This document shows positions 48,390 through 59,060 of a stretch of DNA of 64,000 nucleotides, one piece after another. The position numbers were made by a program, and so were the translations under genes. Under the pieces are notes generated by a model. It made no database searches, was not told the DNA's origin, and saw only the letters and a list, made by a program, of their open reading frames with translations. This stretch comes from Nautilus pompilius (Eukaryota > Mollusca > Cephalopoda > Nautilida > Nautilidae). How positions within the stretch are numbered: the first letter of the stretch is position 1; the number at the start of each line of letters is the position of its first letter. Where the stretch lies: the NCBI GenBank assembly GCA_018389105.1, contig JACATO010000305.1, positions 124,001 through 188,000 on the forward strand. The letters are read 5' to 3'.

Positions 48390-49110
48390 CTAGCGACTCT
48401 GGACCTAAGCTGCCCCTCTCTCCAAAATATAAATAGATAAAAGCGCTGCCCCCCCCGGGTAGAGGGGTCACGTGCGGGTTCTCGGGGCTGTTACCATATG
48501 TCCGAGTCCCGCTGGCGCTGTCCGACTACATGGGGATAGGATCCAGGGTGGTGGTGGTGGTGGGAGGGCAGGTGTACGGGGTTTTGCGCGACCCCGGGGG
48601 GGGGGAGATCGTGGCCATGGTCTGAGCCAGGCAGGGGGTTGGGTCCTTATCGCGTGGGGGAGGGGGGGAGAGACAAGGGGAGGGGGGTCGCTCTCGGCCG
48701 GAGAGTCGCCATAGGAGGGGAGCCGCTGACGGACCCTCCGGCCCTTCAACTCGGATATCTACCTTGGGGGGCAGTCTGCTTCGTCGTCCGACGTCCACAT
48801 GGTCCCTCTGCTGGTTTCCCCTCCTCGCCAGGTGTCGGGGGCGGGGGTAGCGGAGCGAAGCCGTCAGCCGGACGGACGGACGCACGGCGGGCCCCCTGCC
48901 GGCTCGGGCAGGACTGCCTGCGATCTGTCGGCGGCTGCTGGCGTTAGGGGTAGTGAACCGCTGGCGTACTATCCGCCCTCGACTGCCAAGTGAGTGCTCC
49001 GGTCTCCTCAGGGCGGGGAAGTGGAGTGTGAAACCTGGCGACTTCCGTCCTGGTTCACTGGGGTGAGACACGGATGTCCGCGTGCAAGGCTATTATTCAT
49101 GGAGAGAGGG
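48390..49110 (-). promoter_or_regulatory. CpG-rich promoter of SVOPL-like gene
   Basis: A strongly GC- and CpG-rich block just upstream of the start codon, with poly-G and poly-C runs. GTCACGTG (48467-48474) contains a CACGTG E-box. Long frames on both strands here are by-products of base composition. Confidence 0.55.
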
Positions 49111-51431
49111 GGGGGTGGTGTCACCTGATACATAAACAGGTAATAAACAGCGGAGAGAAGTTGGGCGCGCGTGCTTGAAAGTCATCTTCCCTATCGCGAA
49201 CGTTGGTTACCTGGACAACACGGTATGCGCAGGTGGGATTTAAAAATATTAAAAGCCATTAGGTGCAGTAGCTGTGTCATGGCTCTTCTTCGAAGTTATT
49301 TATAATCCGGGTTCTAAGGCCGATGGAGCGTCTTGATGTTCTGTTCACCTGGGAAACAGAATCAGGGTTTGTCTCCTGCAGTCGTTTCCCATAATTGGCA
49401 TCTGTACATCTCATCATAAAACTCTCTTCACCCTTGTAAATAATAATAATATAATAATAATAATAATAATATAATAATAATAATAATAAAATAATAATAC
49501 AGGTAAATAAATAGGTGCGGTGTGTAGAGCTGAAATCTCAAATATTATGAGTATTTTGGAATGGTTTTCCGCATTCACAGAACAGAGTGGACCTGGTGAA
49601 GCGGTCACTGGACAGGTAACAGGGTTTTGGATTTTTCTTGACGAACCCCCGTCTCCTGACTCTTGCGGTTTAGTGGAAAAGGGACGGTGTCGGGTGTCAG
49701 CCCTGGTGGGTTACCTGGGTACGGTTGGACAGGGGTGGAAGCCAGTCAAGAGTTACGTGCGAAACCTTCACCACACCGAAAACTGAGGAATACCTGGCCG
49801 GTTTGTGAAGAGGAAGCACCAGACTCGTAATCCGGTATCATCCACGGTTTTTGCACAGGTGAAGTGTCAAAGTGACAGTGTGGCGCTAGCGCATCCTACA
49901 GTCCCTTCCGTCTCGTGATGCTGCATCTTTAATGGGATGATGCGGGCAGGCAGAGTTAGACTAATAATTAACATTGTGTAACTCGTCCCCTGCGTCGAGG
50001 TTTTGTCTGTCGTGTGTCCAGCAGAACCTGGAGAGGTCAAATGGAGACAGAGGGGGGGGCTGCTTCCTCTCCAATTTACTATTTATGTACTTCTTTTGTT
50101 AAAAACAATAGATCCTGCAAAGTGTGCACCTGTTCAAGATGTCCAGCAGAGATCCTCCGTCCGATGATATAATGTTTTATTGCAGCACCGGATGAACGCT
50201 TCACGTTTGTGTCTAAATCTCTGGCACCTTTGTTGTACTTCGGACTCGTTTGTGGACATTTAAAAAAACAAAACAAAAAAGGGAGGGTTGGGGAGTCGTT
50301 CCGGGCCCCTCAAATCATCTAGAGACCCGTTTCCCCATCACTGCCAGCCGTAAATGTCACTATCAGGATGCAAGCACCACTGCTGTAAAGACAGGTAAGG
50401 TAAAAGTCCCCGGTGGGGAGCTGGTCTATTATTCAGCCTACCCGTGCAAAGTCCATATCTCGATAAGCCTAAATAAATCGGACGACGGGGGCAGGTGAGA
50501 ACGTCGCGCGCAATCCAAGGGAGACAATAACACGACGGGGCGGGAAGAGGACAACGACACTTCCGTAATCCGTCTTAAGTAATACCTTCTGCTTTTGTTC
50601 TTTTGTGGGCAGAGTTTGAAATAAAGACATTTTAGGAGTAAGCAGCTTGCCATATGATCCTGTCCAAACTGGGTGGGATGCTTACCGGAGTGGGTAGACA
50701 TTGTAACCCGGGTCAGGTGCCCGCCTCGGTGGGATGGAGAACGTCACACCGCTGCAGATCTGTTCCGGCCGAAAGGTAATCAACGGAGATCGAACCGATC
50801 GCCGATCGCTCTCTACGTCACAGGCCGTTCCGCTCCGTTTCTCTCCCGGCGGTAAAACTGCCCCCTTCACCGTTGCGGCGCTGTACTCGGGACGGGATTT
50901 AGACAGCTGGTGCCGAAAGGGTTAACCGGGACTTCTGGTGCTCGTGGTTTCTGCTCCCCACCCACCGTCGTCGCGCTTTCCTGTTCTATCCTAGGCTACC
51001 GCGATTAAACTGGGGAGTCGCGAAGTAGGGGGGTGTGTCCCCACTCCCGAGAGCCCCGAGACTGCGCCGAGAACCAATGTCAAGAGACACGGAAACTCGT
51101 CTCCCCCGCCAACCATGGAAGCGTCAGCAGGGCCGGCTAACCGTCGGCCCTGAGGCCTGCCCACCTACCCGTGTAAAAGCTCTCTGCACAGCAGGGCAGC
51201 AGCCGTAACGATCCTCTTCACCCTCATCCTTCTCCCCGCGCGGCCGTGTCACCAGCCGAGCGGGCCAACACTGCACGGGGCACGGATCGATACCGTCGTC
51301 CGGGCGATACCTGCCAAGCGTCGCCTACCCGGAACGCGTCGCTGTTCTCGCACGCGGCCCAGGGCCAGCCCGGCTCGTCTAACTCAGCTCTCACCTCGCG
51401 CGGGCAGGTGCTGCTTCGCCGGAGTCATCAC
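49111..51431. other. Non-coding stretch upstream of SVOPL
   Basis: No supported gene. It holds the (TAA)-type repeat at 49438-49499 and a second CpG-rich zone at about 50680-51480. Confidence 0.5.
49438..49499. repeat. (ATA)n/(TAA)n microsatellite
   Basis: Near-perfect TAA units with occasional ATA slips. Confidence 0.95.
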
Positions 51432-51480
51432 CTGGGGAAGGGGGTAGAATTAATTATGCAGGTGCCCGCCATGTTAGGCT
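50680..51480. promoter_or_regulatory. Second CpG-rich zone, possible upstream promoter
   Basis: High CpG over about 800 bp ending at a minus-strand AACATGGCGGGC (YY1-like, ATG at 51472). This could be an alternative promoter for SVOPL or the start of a non-coding transcript. Confidence 0.35.
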
Positions 51481-51830
51481 AGTCGTGGGATTTACGTAAT
51501 AAGAGCAATAATACTTTTGATTCTGAGTGCCGGCCGATGGATTAGGATAACAGTTTTATCTGAGATCCCCTAATCTGTTACGATAGCTCCCCTCCAAATC
51601 TGGCCCTCGCTCCCCAGGTGTTTACCTGTACGACTAAACACGCAGCCGGCTCAGGGCGGCCACCTGGGTGAGGTGAGACTTGGTTTGGGACCCGCAAGTT
51701 AACCATGAAAAAAAGCTTGAGCGGTAAGAATAGACATTTACGGAAACTGGCCAAGATGTGCATACGTAGCCCATACCGTACCCTCCCCCCTCACAACGGG
51801 GAAACACCTGATCGCCCGGTTTCAGATTTA

Positions 51831-52852
51831 CGAGTTATGTCTAAAAATTATCCGACTTTTTTTTTTTTTCCCCCGTGGGAAGCAATGACCTTAGGGAGGC
51901 AAAAGTGTGCATGGTGGAGCCGCATGCCTTCATGCGCATGCGTGGTTTTTGGCGGGCTTGATGGGTGCGTCAGTCGCTGTCAGGCAGCCAGCGTGTGAGG
52001 TGCTGGACAACTTGAAGCATTTTCATTTCGCCCGTGATGACGGAACGTCTGAAGCAATGATCTTGCATCAAGTTTTGCCAAAAGCTTGGAGATACCTAAG
52101 CGGAAAAAAATTCAACAGGCTTTTGGTGACAATGCCATTGGTGTTACCCAAATTAAAGAATGGTACAACGGGTTCAAAGATGGCCGAACATCGGTGGAGA
52201 GTGACCAGCGTTCCGGGAGGCCGTCAACAAGCCGCAATGCAGTTGTTATCGAGATAGTGCAGACCTTGATAATGGAGAATCGTCGTTTGACGGTGTGGGA
52301 AATTGGTGACGAGGTTGGGATCAGTAAAGATTCTGCAAATGCAATTTTAAAGGAGGATTTGGGCTTCCGCAGAGTGGCAGTGAAATTTGTGTCCAAGCTG
52401 CTTTCTCAGGAACAACAACTTCGTCTTGAGGTTGTGCAGGACCTGCTGGATACTGCCAACAGGGATCCTGAGTTCCAGAATACCGTGATAACTGGAGAGG
52501 AGACGTGGGTGTACGGGTACGACCTGGAAACCAAAGCTCAGTCATCACAGTGGAAGCTTCCAACGCGCCAAGGTCCGGAGCAAAATCAAGGTGATGCTGA
52601 CTGTTTTCTTCGACTACCGAGGTGTTGTGCTTCACGAATACGCACCAGAAGGACAAACAGTTACAAAGGAGTACTATTATCAGGAAGTCCTCCGTCTTCA
52701 TGATGCAGTTCGGTGCAAGAGACCGGATCTGTGGGCTAAATGTATGGAGGCACAAGGGGCCTACTTCGAAGGGGATTAGCAATTGAACCCAACCAAATAC
52801 GTTATTTTTTTTTTTCCCAGCCTAAGATCGGATACTTTTTCGACAGACCTCG
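51831..52852 (+). mobile_element. mariner copy A, internally deleted
   Basis: The right end TTTTTCGACAGACCTCG and a diverged left end CGAGTTATGTCTAAAAATTA are each flanked by TA (51829-51830 and 52853-52854). Length is 1022 bp, against 1317 bp in the related copy at 62647-63963. The missing part lies between the second and third catalytic blocks. Confidence 0.9.
52023..52779 (+). pseudogene. mariner transposase pseudogene (GVQW3-like)
   Basis: The open part reads IQQAFGDNAIGVTQIKEWYN, then RSGRPSTSRN, EIGDEVGISKDSANAIL (second HTH), VITGEETWVYGYDLETKAQS (first catalytic block, Asp replaced by Glu) and FFDYRGVVLHEYAPEGQTV (second Asp present). Upstream, VMTERLKQ is followed by TGA and, 15 codons on, TAA. 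The third-Asp region is deleted and the end KCMEAQGAYFEGD is joined directly. Similar fragments are often annotated as protein GVQW3 in molluscs. Confidence 0.85.
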
Positions 52853-54680
52853 TATCCTTTACGGGTGAGGTGGGACCCGACACTAGCTGTACGGTAAGAT
52901 TTGCAATGGCAATGCCTCCCCGAAAATAACCCGTGTACGCATCACATGATCAGCGGGAGCGGTCCACGACACAACTCCTCTTGCAGACTGCCAGGGTGGC
53001 CCAGACAAACAATCAGAAATTATCTTCGTTATACAGGATCACGTGCATTTGTGGGTCTTTACCCCTTTAAGTGCCTCTCATCGCAATATTTAGTCACCCC
53101 GGGGTCCAGCCTCGATCGGCTGCGCAAGGGGACGGCGGGTGGGTGCTGTTTTCCCGATGAACGTCTATTCAGCCTGGACTTCTCTAACAGAGGGAGGCTG
53201 CTGGTCACGTGTGGGAGCTGAACTCCACTTGATCCACCTAACACCTTACAGGGCTCACGTTACCCAGACTTCTAACTCTTCTGTTCTAAACTGAGCCCTC
53301 AGGGAAGATGTTATTTTAAGTATGCGCAATTGTAAAAGAACAAAAAGAAAAACGAAAGCCTCCTAAATGGCCGACTCGCTGTTTCCAAGGAAATGACGTC
53401 AGTGCGAGTATTTGATCTATATTCTAGGGTGAATATGCTGATCATCCCTTGTTTCTTCCCTGCAGGCTGTTGATGGAAATCGTGCTAAACTGGCTAAGCT
53501 ATAATCATGTTCTGATCGTTTGCTTCTTCACAAATGAAATTAGGTATACGATGCCAAATTCCAACATCCTAGACTTTGTCGAACAGTAGATCTAGCACAT
53601 ATTCCAAGCGTTTGTTTGCTACTCTATCACACGTAGAGGCCCCAAATTTTTGGGTGTAGGCCCTTCAAAATCTGGGAAAGGGTTTTAAGGTACTGAAGGC
53701 TGGTCCCCGAAGGCCGTTTTTCAAAAGCCTTATAGATTATAGCTTAATTCACTGCGCTCATTCAAAATAGGTGACCTAGCAGCCCCCAGGACCCAAGGGT
53801 TCCAGAGCCTGCCTGCCTTTCAAGGTTCAGGGTTACTGCGCCTTCACGGTACTCTTTCAGCTCACGAGTGGCCACAGGTTTCAGGTCGTCTTTGAAGCCC
53901 TCTCGATATCACCTGCTCGAGAATTGGGCAAAAAAAAAAAAATATGTTTCACTTTTCACCCCAAGGAAAAACTAAAAGCATCATTTACAAAGAGGTTGTC
54001 ATAGAACAAAGCTAAATTTAAGTGTGCAGCTTAAAGAATGTCAAGAAATGTATCATTAGCATCCATTCAATGATTGGGTTTAAACAAATAACATTACTGT
54101 TGTAAAACCTTTTTTTATAAAAGCCATTTTCTCCCGTGCAGTTCAATTCCAAGCAAATGGCGTCACGACATCGACGATTTACCATTTTCCCGCGGCGGTG
54201 AGGTCACCTAAAACATACGGTAAAAACTAAGCAATCTTATTGCATCTGCTTTTCTGACATATGTCGAAAAGCAATACTTTGTTAAAGCAGAATAATCACA
54301 GAAGTAACACGCATTAAGTATTAATGACAATAGGAGGGTGCATAAGTTAACCAAAATAGTTTGAAAGTTTTTTTTTTAAACAGATTGGTGAACAACCAAG
54401 CGGATACAGATCATTTCAATTTACAGTACTTTCCTACACTAGCTGTTCAAAAAGTCCCGCCTTCCTAATTTAGGCAGAGATCACGGCGATGCACCGCATA
54501 GTAACAGATCTCTGTGCCTAATGATTTACAAAGATTTTAAAAATTCCTCTTAAGGGGAAGTTTACAGTGATTGATGTCTGCAGGATGAATAAACGCGTTT
54601 TTTTTTCTATTGTTCCACACACCGCAAAAAAAGGGGGAAGGGTTAATTTCTATCTGGACATGCTGATCGTAATAAAACCA

Positions 54681-54880
54681 AAAAGCTTTCCATAATTGGA
54701 CTCATCTGAGGCTGTTCAGAGTTTACTGTTCGCAAACTGTATCCAGATGGAGAGAGAGGGGAAGCAGAAATGTGTTCAAAAAAAAGCTTTCCATAATTGG
54801 ACTCATCTGAGGCTGTTCAGAGTTTATTGTTCGCAAACTGTATCCAGATGGAGAGAGAGGGGAAGCAGAATGTGTTCAAA
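54681..54880. repeat. Recent tandem duplication, 101-bp unit
   Basis: Two copies (54681-54781 and 54782-54880) begin AAAGCTTTCCATAATTGGAC and differ by one substitution (TTTACTG/TTTATTG) and a one-base gap. The near-identity indicates a recent event or an assembly duplication. Confidence 0.92.
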
Positions 54881-55098
54881 GAAGGGAATCATTCCAATGT
54901 CAGGTGGTGCGAGAGCCGATGGAGAAAGTCATTAAAAACTAAAGGTGAATCACCTTAAATCTGAAGTTAGTAAAACTGTAAAAGTTCGGCAGCAAAAGGA
55001 TTTGGAACGGGAGAAAGGCAGCGACAGGCTGAAGATCAGATTCCCGGTAACTTCGGCATGCGCGACGCTTGTCCTTGCGAATTGTTTTTTTTTTTTGT

Positions 55099-55118
55099 GT
55101 GTGTGTGTGTGTGTATAT
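55099..55118. repeat. (GT)n microsatellite
   Basis: A short pure GT run following a poly-T tract. Confidence 0.9.
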
Positions 55119-57799
55119 GCTATATTCGACATTCAGATTGATGACTCTGCTCAAACAAATGGACGATAAGTTCATTAGTTGTAGGTTTGCAATGCCGAAT
55201 GGCAGTGAGCGCTCTGTTCCTATTAATGCATTCACGAGAACAAAAATGTTGACAGGGGGTTTCTGTGGTGAAGATTCCCATCGGAAACTTTTGAGTGGCC
55301 AGTATGAGAGACTTTTTGATGCTCTGCCATCACCGCCAGTCCCAGAGCTGATGATTTGAAAGGCTAACCTATTAGCTTTGAACACCTACTCCCGCACATC
55401 AAAGAACCAGTTCCATGCGCTATTTTTTTTCTGAGGAAAAGTTTTTTCGCAGCATCATGTCCATCCAGCCCATAGATGTAGTGTAGGAGATGCCTTTGGC
55501 CAGAAAGAATGGAAAAATCTTGAGGTGACTGAAAGTCGAAGAGAAAAAATAGGAATACCGTGGCTTTCTGAAAACAAATCCGTCTAGCAGAACTTGTGGG
55601 AGATATATCTGAGACGACGACACATTTGTGGAGACTGGGCTACTAGCGTTGTCTGCTAGACTGTTACGAGGTGGGTGGGGAATGGAGCATTTAGAATGTG
55701 AACGGCGGAAAATGATTTCTAAATTCCTCGTCGCCCGGGTGGCGTGTGATTCAGGGAGGATGTTCCGCAAGCCGTAACTTCTAGAAAGGAGCAAAAACGC
55801 TTGGCAGAGATCGTCGTGGCTGACTCTCATTATGACCCACGACTCGCTGTTGTCCATTTCCCTTCAGCCAGAGACAGGAGACGACGACGACAGCTTCACG
55901 CAGAAGTTTAGGGATTTCGTGAAGAAATTCAATTGGGAAGAATGGACATTTTCATGTGTGTCTAACTTCTATTTAAAAAAAAACCAAACATGCGGTATTG
56001 ATAAATTAATAGATATCGCTTCATCTCTAGACATATTTTAATGTGCCCTGGATGAGAGATATAGGCGCCTTTACAGTTTATTCCCCGCTCGTGAAAATTC
56101 CTTACTGTTCGAGTGCTGCACAGCTGGACCAGAAAATAACGGAAATTGGCCGTATTCTTAGTACCGGGTGTGTAGCAAGGTTCCCTCCTAACAGCTTCGG
56201 CTGTATGGTACGGTACTTATGACCCACTTTACGATTATTTTCTGGCGGCATGAACGAAGGAAGGCAGGGCCTTCGGGAAGAGTCCATCCTATCAGCTAAG
56301 CGATTTATGATGCCCCGAGTCCCTAGAGCCGAGACACTACAACCGATCAAGAGGACAACCTCATTCGGCGCACCAGCTGTCTCATGGAAGGGCTCCGAGC
56401 AGTGATCCGGAACAAGTTGTTCTGCAGAAGATGCCGATCAGGGAGGGTTAATTCGAAGCTGTTTTCGCTGAGAGAGAGAGAGAGAACGATTTCGCTGATG
56501 CACTCGTGGCTTCGTCTGTTGAGGAAGCACCGCCTGGCCCAGCGAGTCTTCTGCGCCCTCTGCCGGTGACTGGCCGAACCGCAGTTCGCGTCACGGGCTT
56601 GGCAACAGACCTGGGCGGTTGTTGTTTTAACAATGCCAGAATAAATTATCCGTGGTTAACGGGAAACCAGTGGAACGACGACCTGTATTCTTTCTTCTTT
56701 TGAAAGGAGATAATGTGATATATGGACTGAATATACACTCAAATTACCCGACTGTTTACACGCCCAACAACAAAAATGCGGCGCCTTCTGTTTGCTCTGG
56801 CAATGGCCTCTGGGTTAACAATACGGGCTGCCGACGACCGCAGGAGAGGTGTACGTACGAGATCACCGTCAGCATCTCTCCTCAAAGGGGTTTCAAGCTT
56901 CCGAAATCCACCGCTGCTGATTCCCAGACGATTTTCCCACCAATTCCCCCTCCCCCCCCCCACCACGCAAACCCAGTAGTAAACTTTCAACGTTGAAATG
57001 TGTAACCCGGAAGTACGAGTCTTGGAGACACTAAGCGCTATGGCAGCACGTCTATCCGCTACAAACTACAGCAAAGCAGCATCACGTTAGTCCGGGGAGG
57101 GGGCTTATCACTGACGCATGTCCCGATGTCGAGATCTCTGGCAACAAGTATCACGGGATACGCCTGTTCCTCGGCCTATGCAGCAGGCGGCTAAACAAAG
57201 TCCCTACTAAGCCAGCCTCTCCCCCCCCCCCGCCGCCATGTTCAGCTGTGGGCGCCCAACGTTAAGGTCGCTCACATGAAGCCCATCCGAAAGAGAGCAG
57301 GGGGATTCAGCAAAGATTTTCCCTAATGCTCCAACAGTCTAAAGATGTATGTGCTACATTTTGTTTTTTAACGTAAAATACAGAAACTGCTGAGTCAGTC
57401 ATTTAACCAAACTTTTTTTTTTCTTTCTTTTTGTAGTGATAACAATTAGGAGATCGATCGTAATCTGGAAATGTAAAGAAATTATTCAGAAACCCGTGCC
57501 ATATACGCCAGTGTTAGTTTTGTACCTGGCGCAATCCATTGCACTGCTGACAGCTGAAGTCTTCTCCTTTCAAATAAAGGCTGACAATTTTATTTCTTAC
57601 AATAAGTACACCGGGTAAACATTTGAGCAAACATATACATTTGTACGATTGGGTGGAAGAAACATCCAAGTACAGGGTTTAGTAGGACCTATGCAGTTCA
57701 AGCAGATGTCAAGTTAGTTTTTAAAAGCCTTTATCTTTCTGTTTCGTTGCCTCCCTGCTGACGTCAAAATGTTTAACATATTCAGAGACTTAGTGTAAG

Positions 57800-59060
57800 T
57801 AAATATACTTCCCTTAGTGCGTCCTGAATGCTCCAAAATACCAGTAGAATGTGCAGGGGTCCACAAGAAACTTCTGCTGACATCTGCACAGAATGGAGTT
57901 GAGCAGAACGAGAGAGAGATGCAAACCACTCTTCATTTTCCATCAGTCATAGACTGCAAACACAGTTGTTACCATGCCCACCTTCCTTTTGGAACTATCA
58001 ACAAAGGACATATATGGGTGCGGTTCTGTACAGTGCAGGAAATTTTACTGAACCATCTGCAAGCCATGACAAATATGGTGGCCTCTGTGGCAGCTGGTGA
58101 TCTGCAAAAGAACTAATTTCTGCCTGATGCATCCACAATCTCTGAGTGGGATTTCTGTCTGTCTGTACCAAAGGCTATCTTTCCAGAGCAGGAAGGGTTT
58201 TACAGAAGATGGTGCCCCAGCTCATAATGCTCATGCAGTGAAGGAAGGTGTCAGGGTATCACAACTTGATCATTCCCTGGCCAATCATTAGAGACTAACA
58301 CCACTGAGCAAGTGTAGGTTATCCTCGACCCATCCCTGCAAGTTTCTCCACAAACCACACTATGTGTCAGCATATCTCTCAGCCTTCCATAAAAAGCAAG
58401 GACTGCACCCGAAAGTATTTACCCCATCCATATTTTTCAGCGTTTTTGACAATTTCAACAGGTAGCTTTTCAAACTTGTGTGTCTATTTATTTAAGTCTC
58501 TAATACCTACATGCATGCAGTGCCCTGCCATATTAATTTGGCAATCCCCATAAATGGATTTCACTGATCAAAATTTCCACATTTAAGGTTTAATTGTGTA
58601 AACTGGAAGTTGAGGTGGACACGTGTAGTATACGCTGCTATCAACAGGTGGATCCTGCAACAGTTAACAAGGTTGTCTTATAGGCTGCTCAGGCTCAGAG
58701 ATTTTGAGGTCTTTTGTGGATGTGGCCAATGCTGTCAGGAAGATCACCAGGTCAGAGTCAAAGCTGCTGCAGTGTGGCTTACCCCGACAACTGTGCTGCT
58801 ATTACTAGCCACAGGTGTACTTGCCTATGCAGCAGAAATGAATTGAAGTGTGGTCCAGTGTAATCTCCACCAACTCGGCTACAGAGGGTGTGTAGCAAAT
58901 AAATCCTTTTCCACCCAACAGGAATAAATTCCTTTCAAAAAATCTGTTTTCGTGAACGTATCTGGCATGACCAGGGTATAGGTAGCATACATTCTTCTCT
59001 GATGAGACCAGGTTTCAGCAATGTGTGTCACCTCTAGAGATGATTGGCCTACCATTCATT
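57800..59060 (+). pseudogene. Tc1-like transposase scraps
   Basis: EDGAPAHNAHAVKEG (about 58207-58250) resembles the third catalytic block of Tc1-like transposases. FFSDETRFQQCV (about 58990-59030) resembles the first block (FSDESRF). They are in the reverse of normal order, so they probably belong to two separate broken insertions. No TIRs seen. Confidence 0.35.

Larger units (their letters stand above)
52855..57800. other. Intergenic stretch, no supported gene
   Basis: Mixed base composition with CpG-rich patches (53.05-53.2, 55.6-57.25 kb). Isolated frames, such as 55830-56041 (plus, behind a CCCTTCAG acceptor-like site) and 55857-55420 (minus), are not recognised. A minus-strand AACATGGCGGCGG at about 57243-57231 is YY1-like. 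Confidence 0.45.

Noticed and set aside
48468-49071. Overlapping long frames on both strands in the CpG island
   Set aside because: Low stop frequency comes from GC content; repetitive Gly/Pro/Arg translation; no splice-consistent continuation.
52112-52782. Minus-strand frames of 94 and 153 codons
   Set aside because: Antisense shadows of the mariner transposase.
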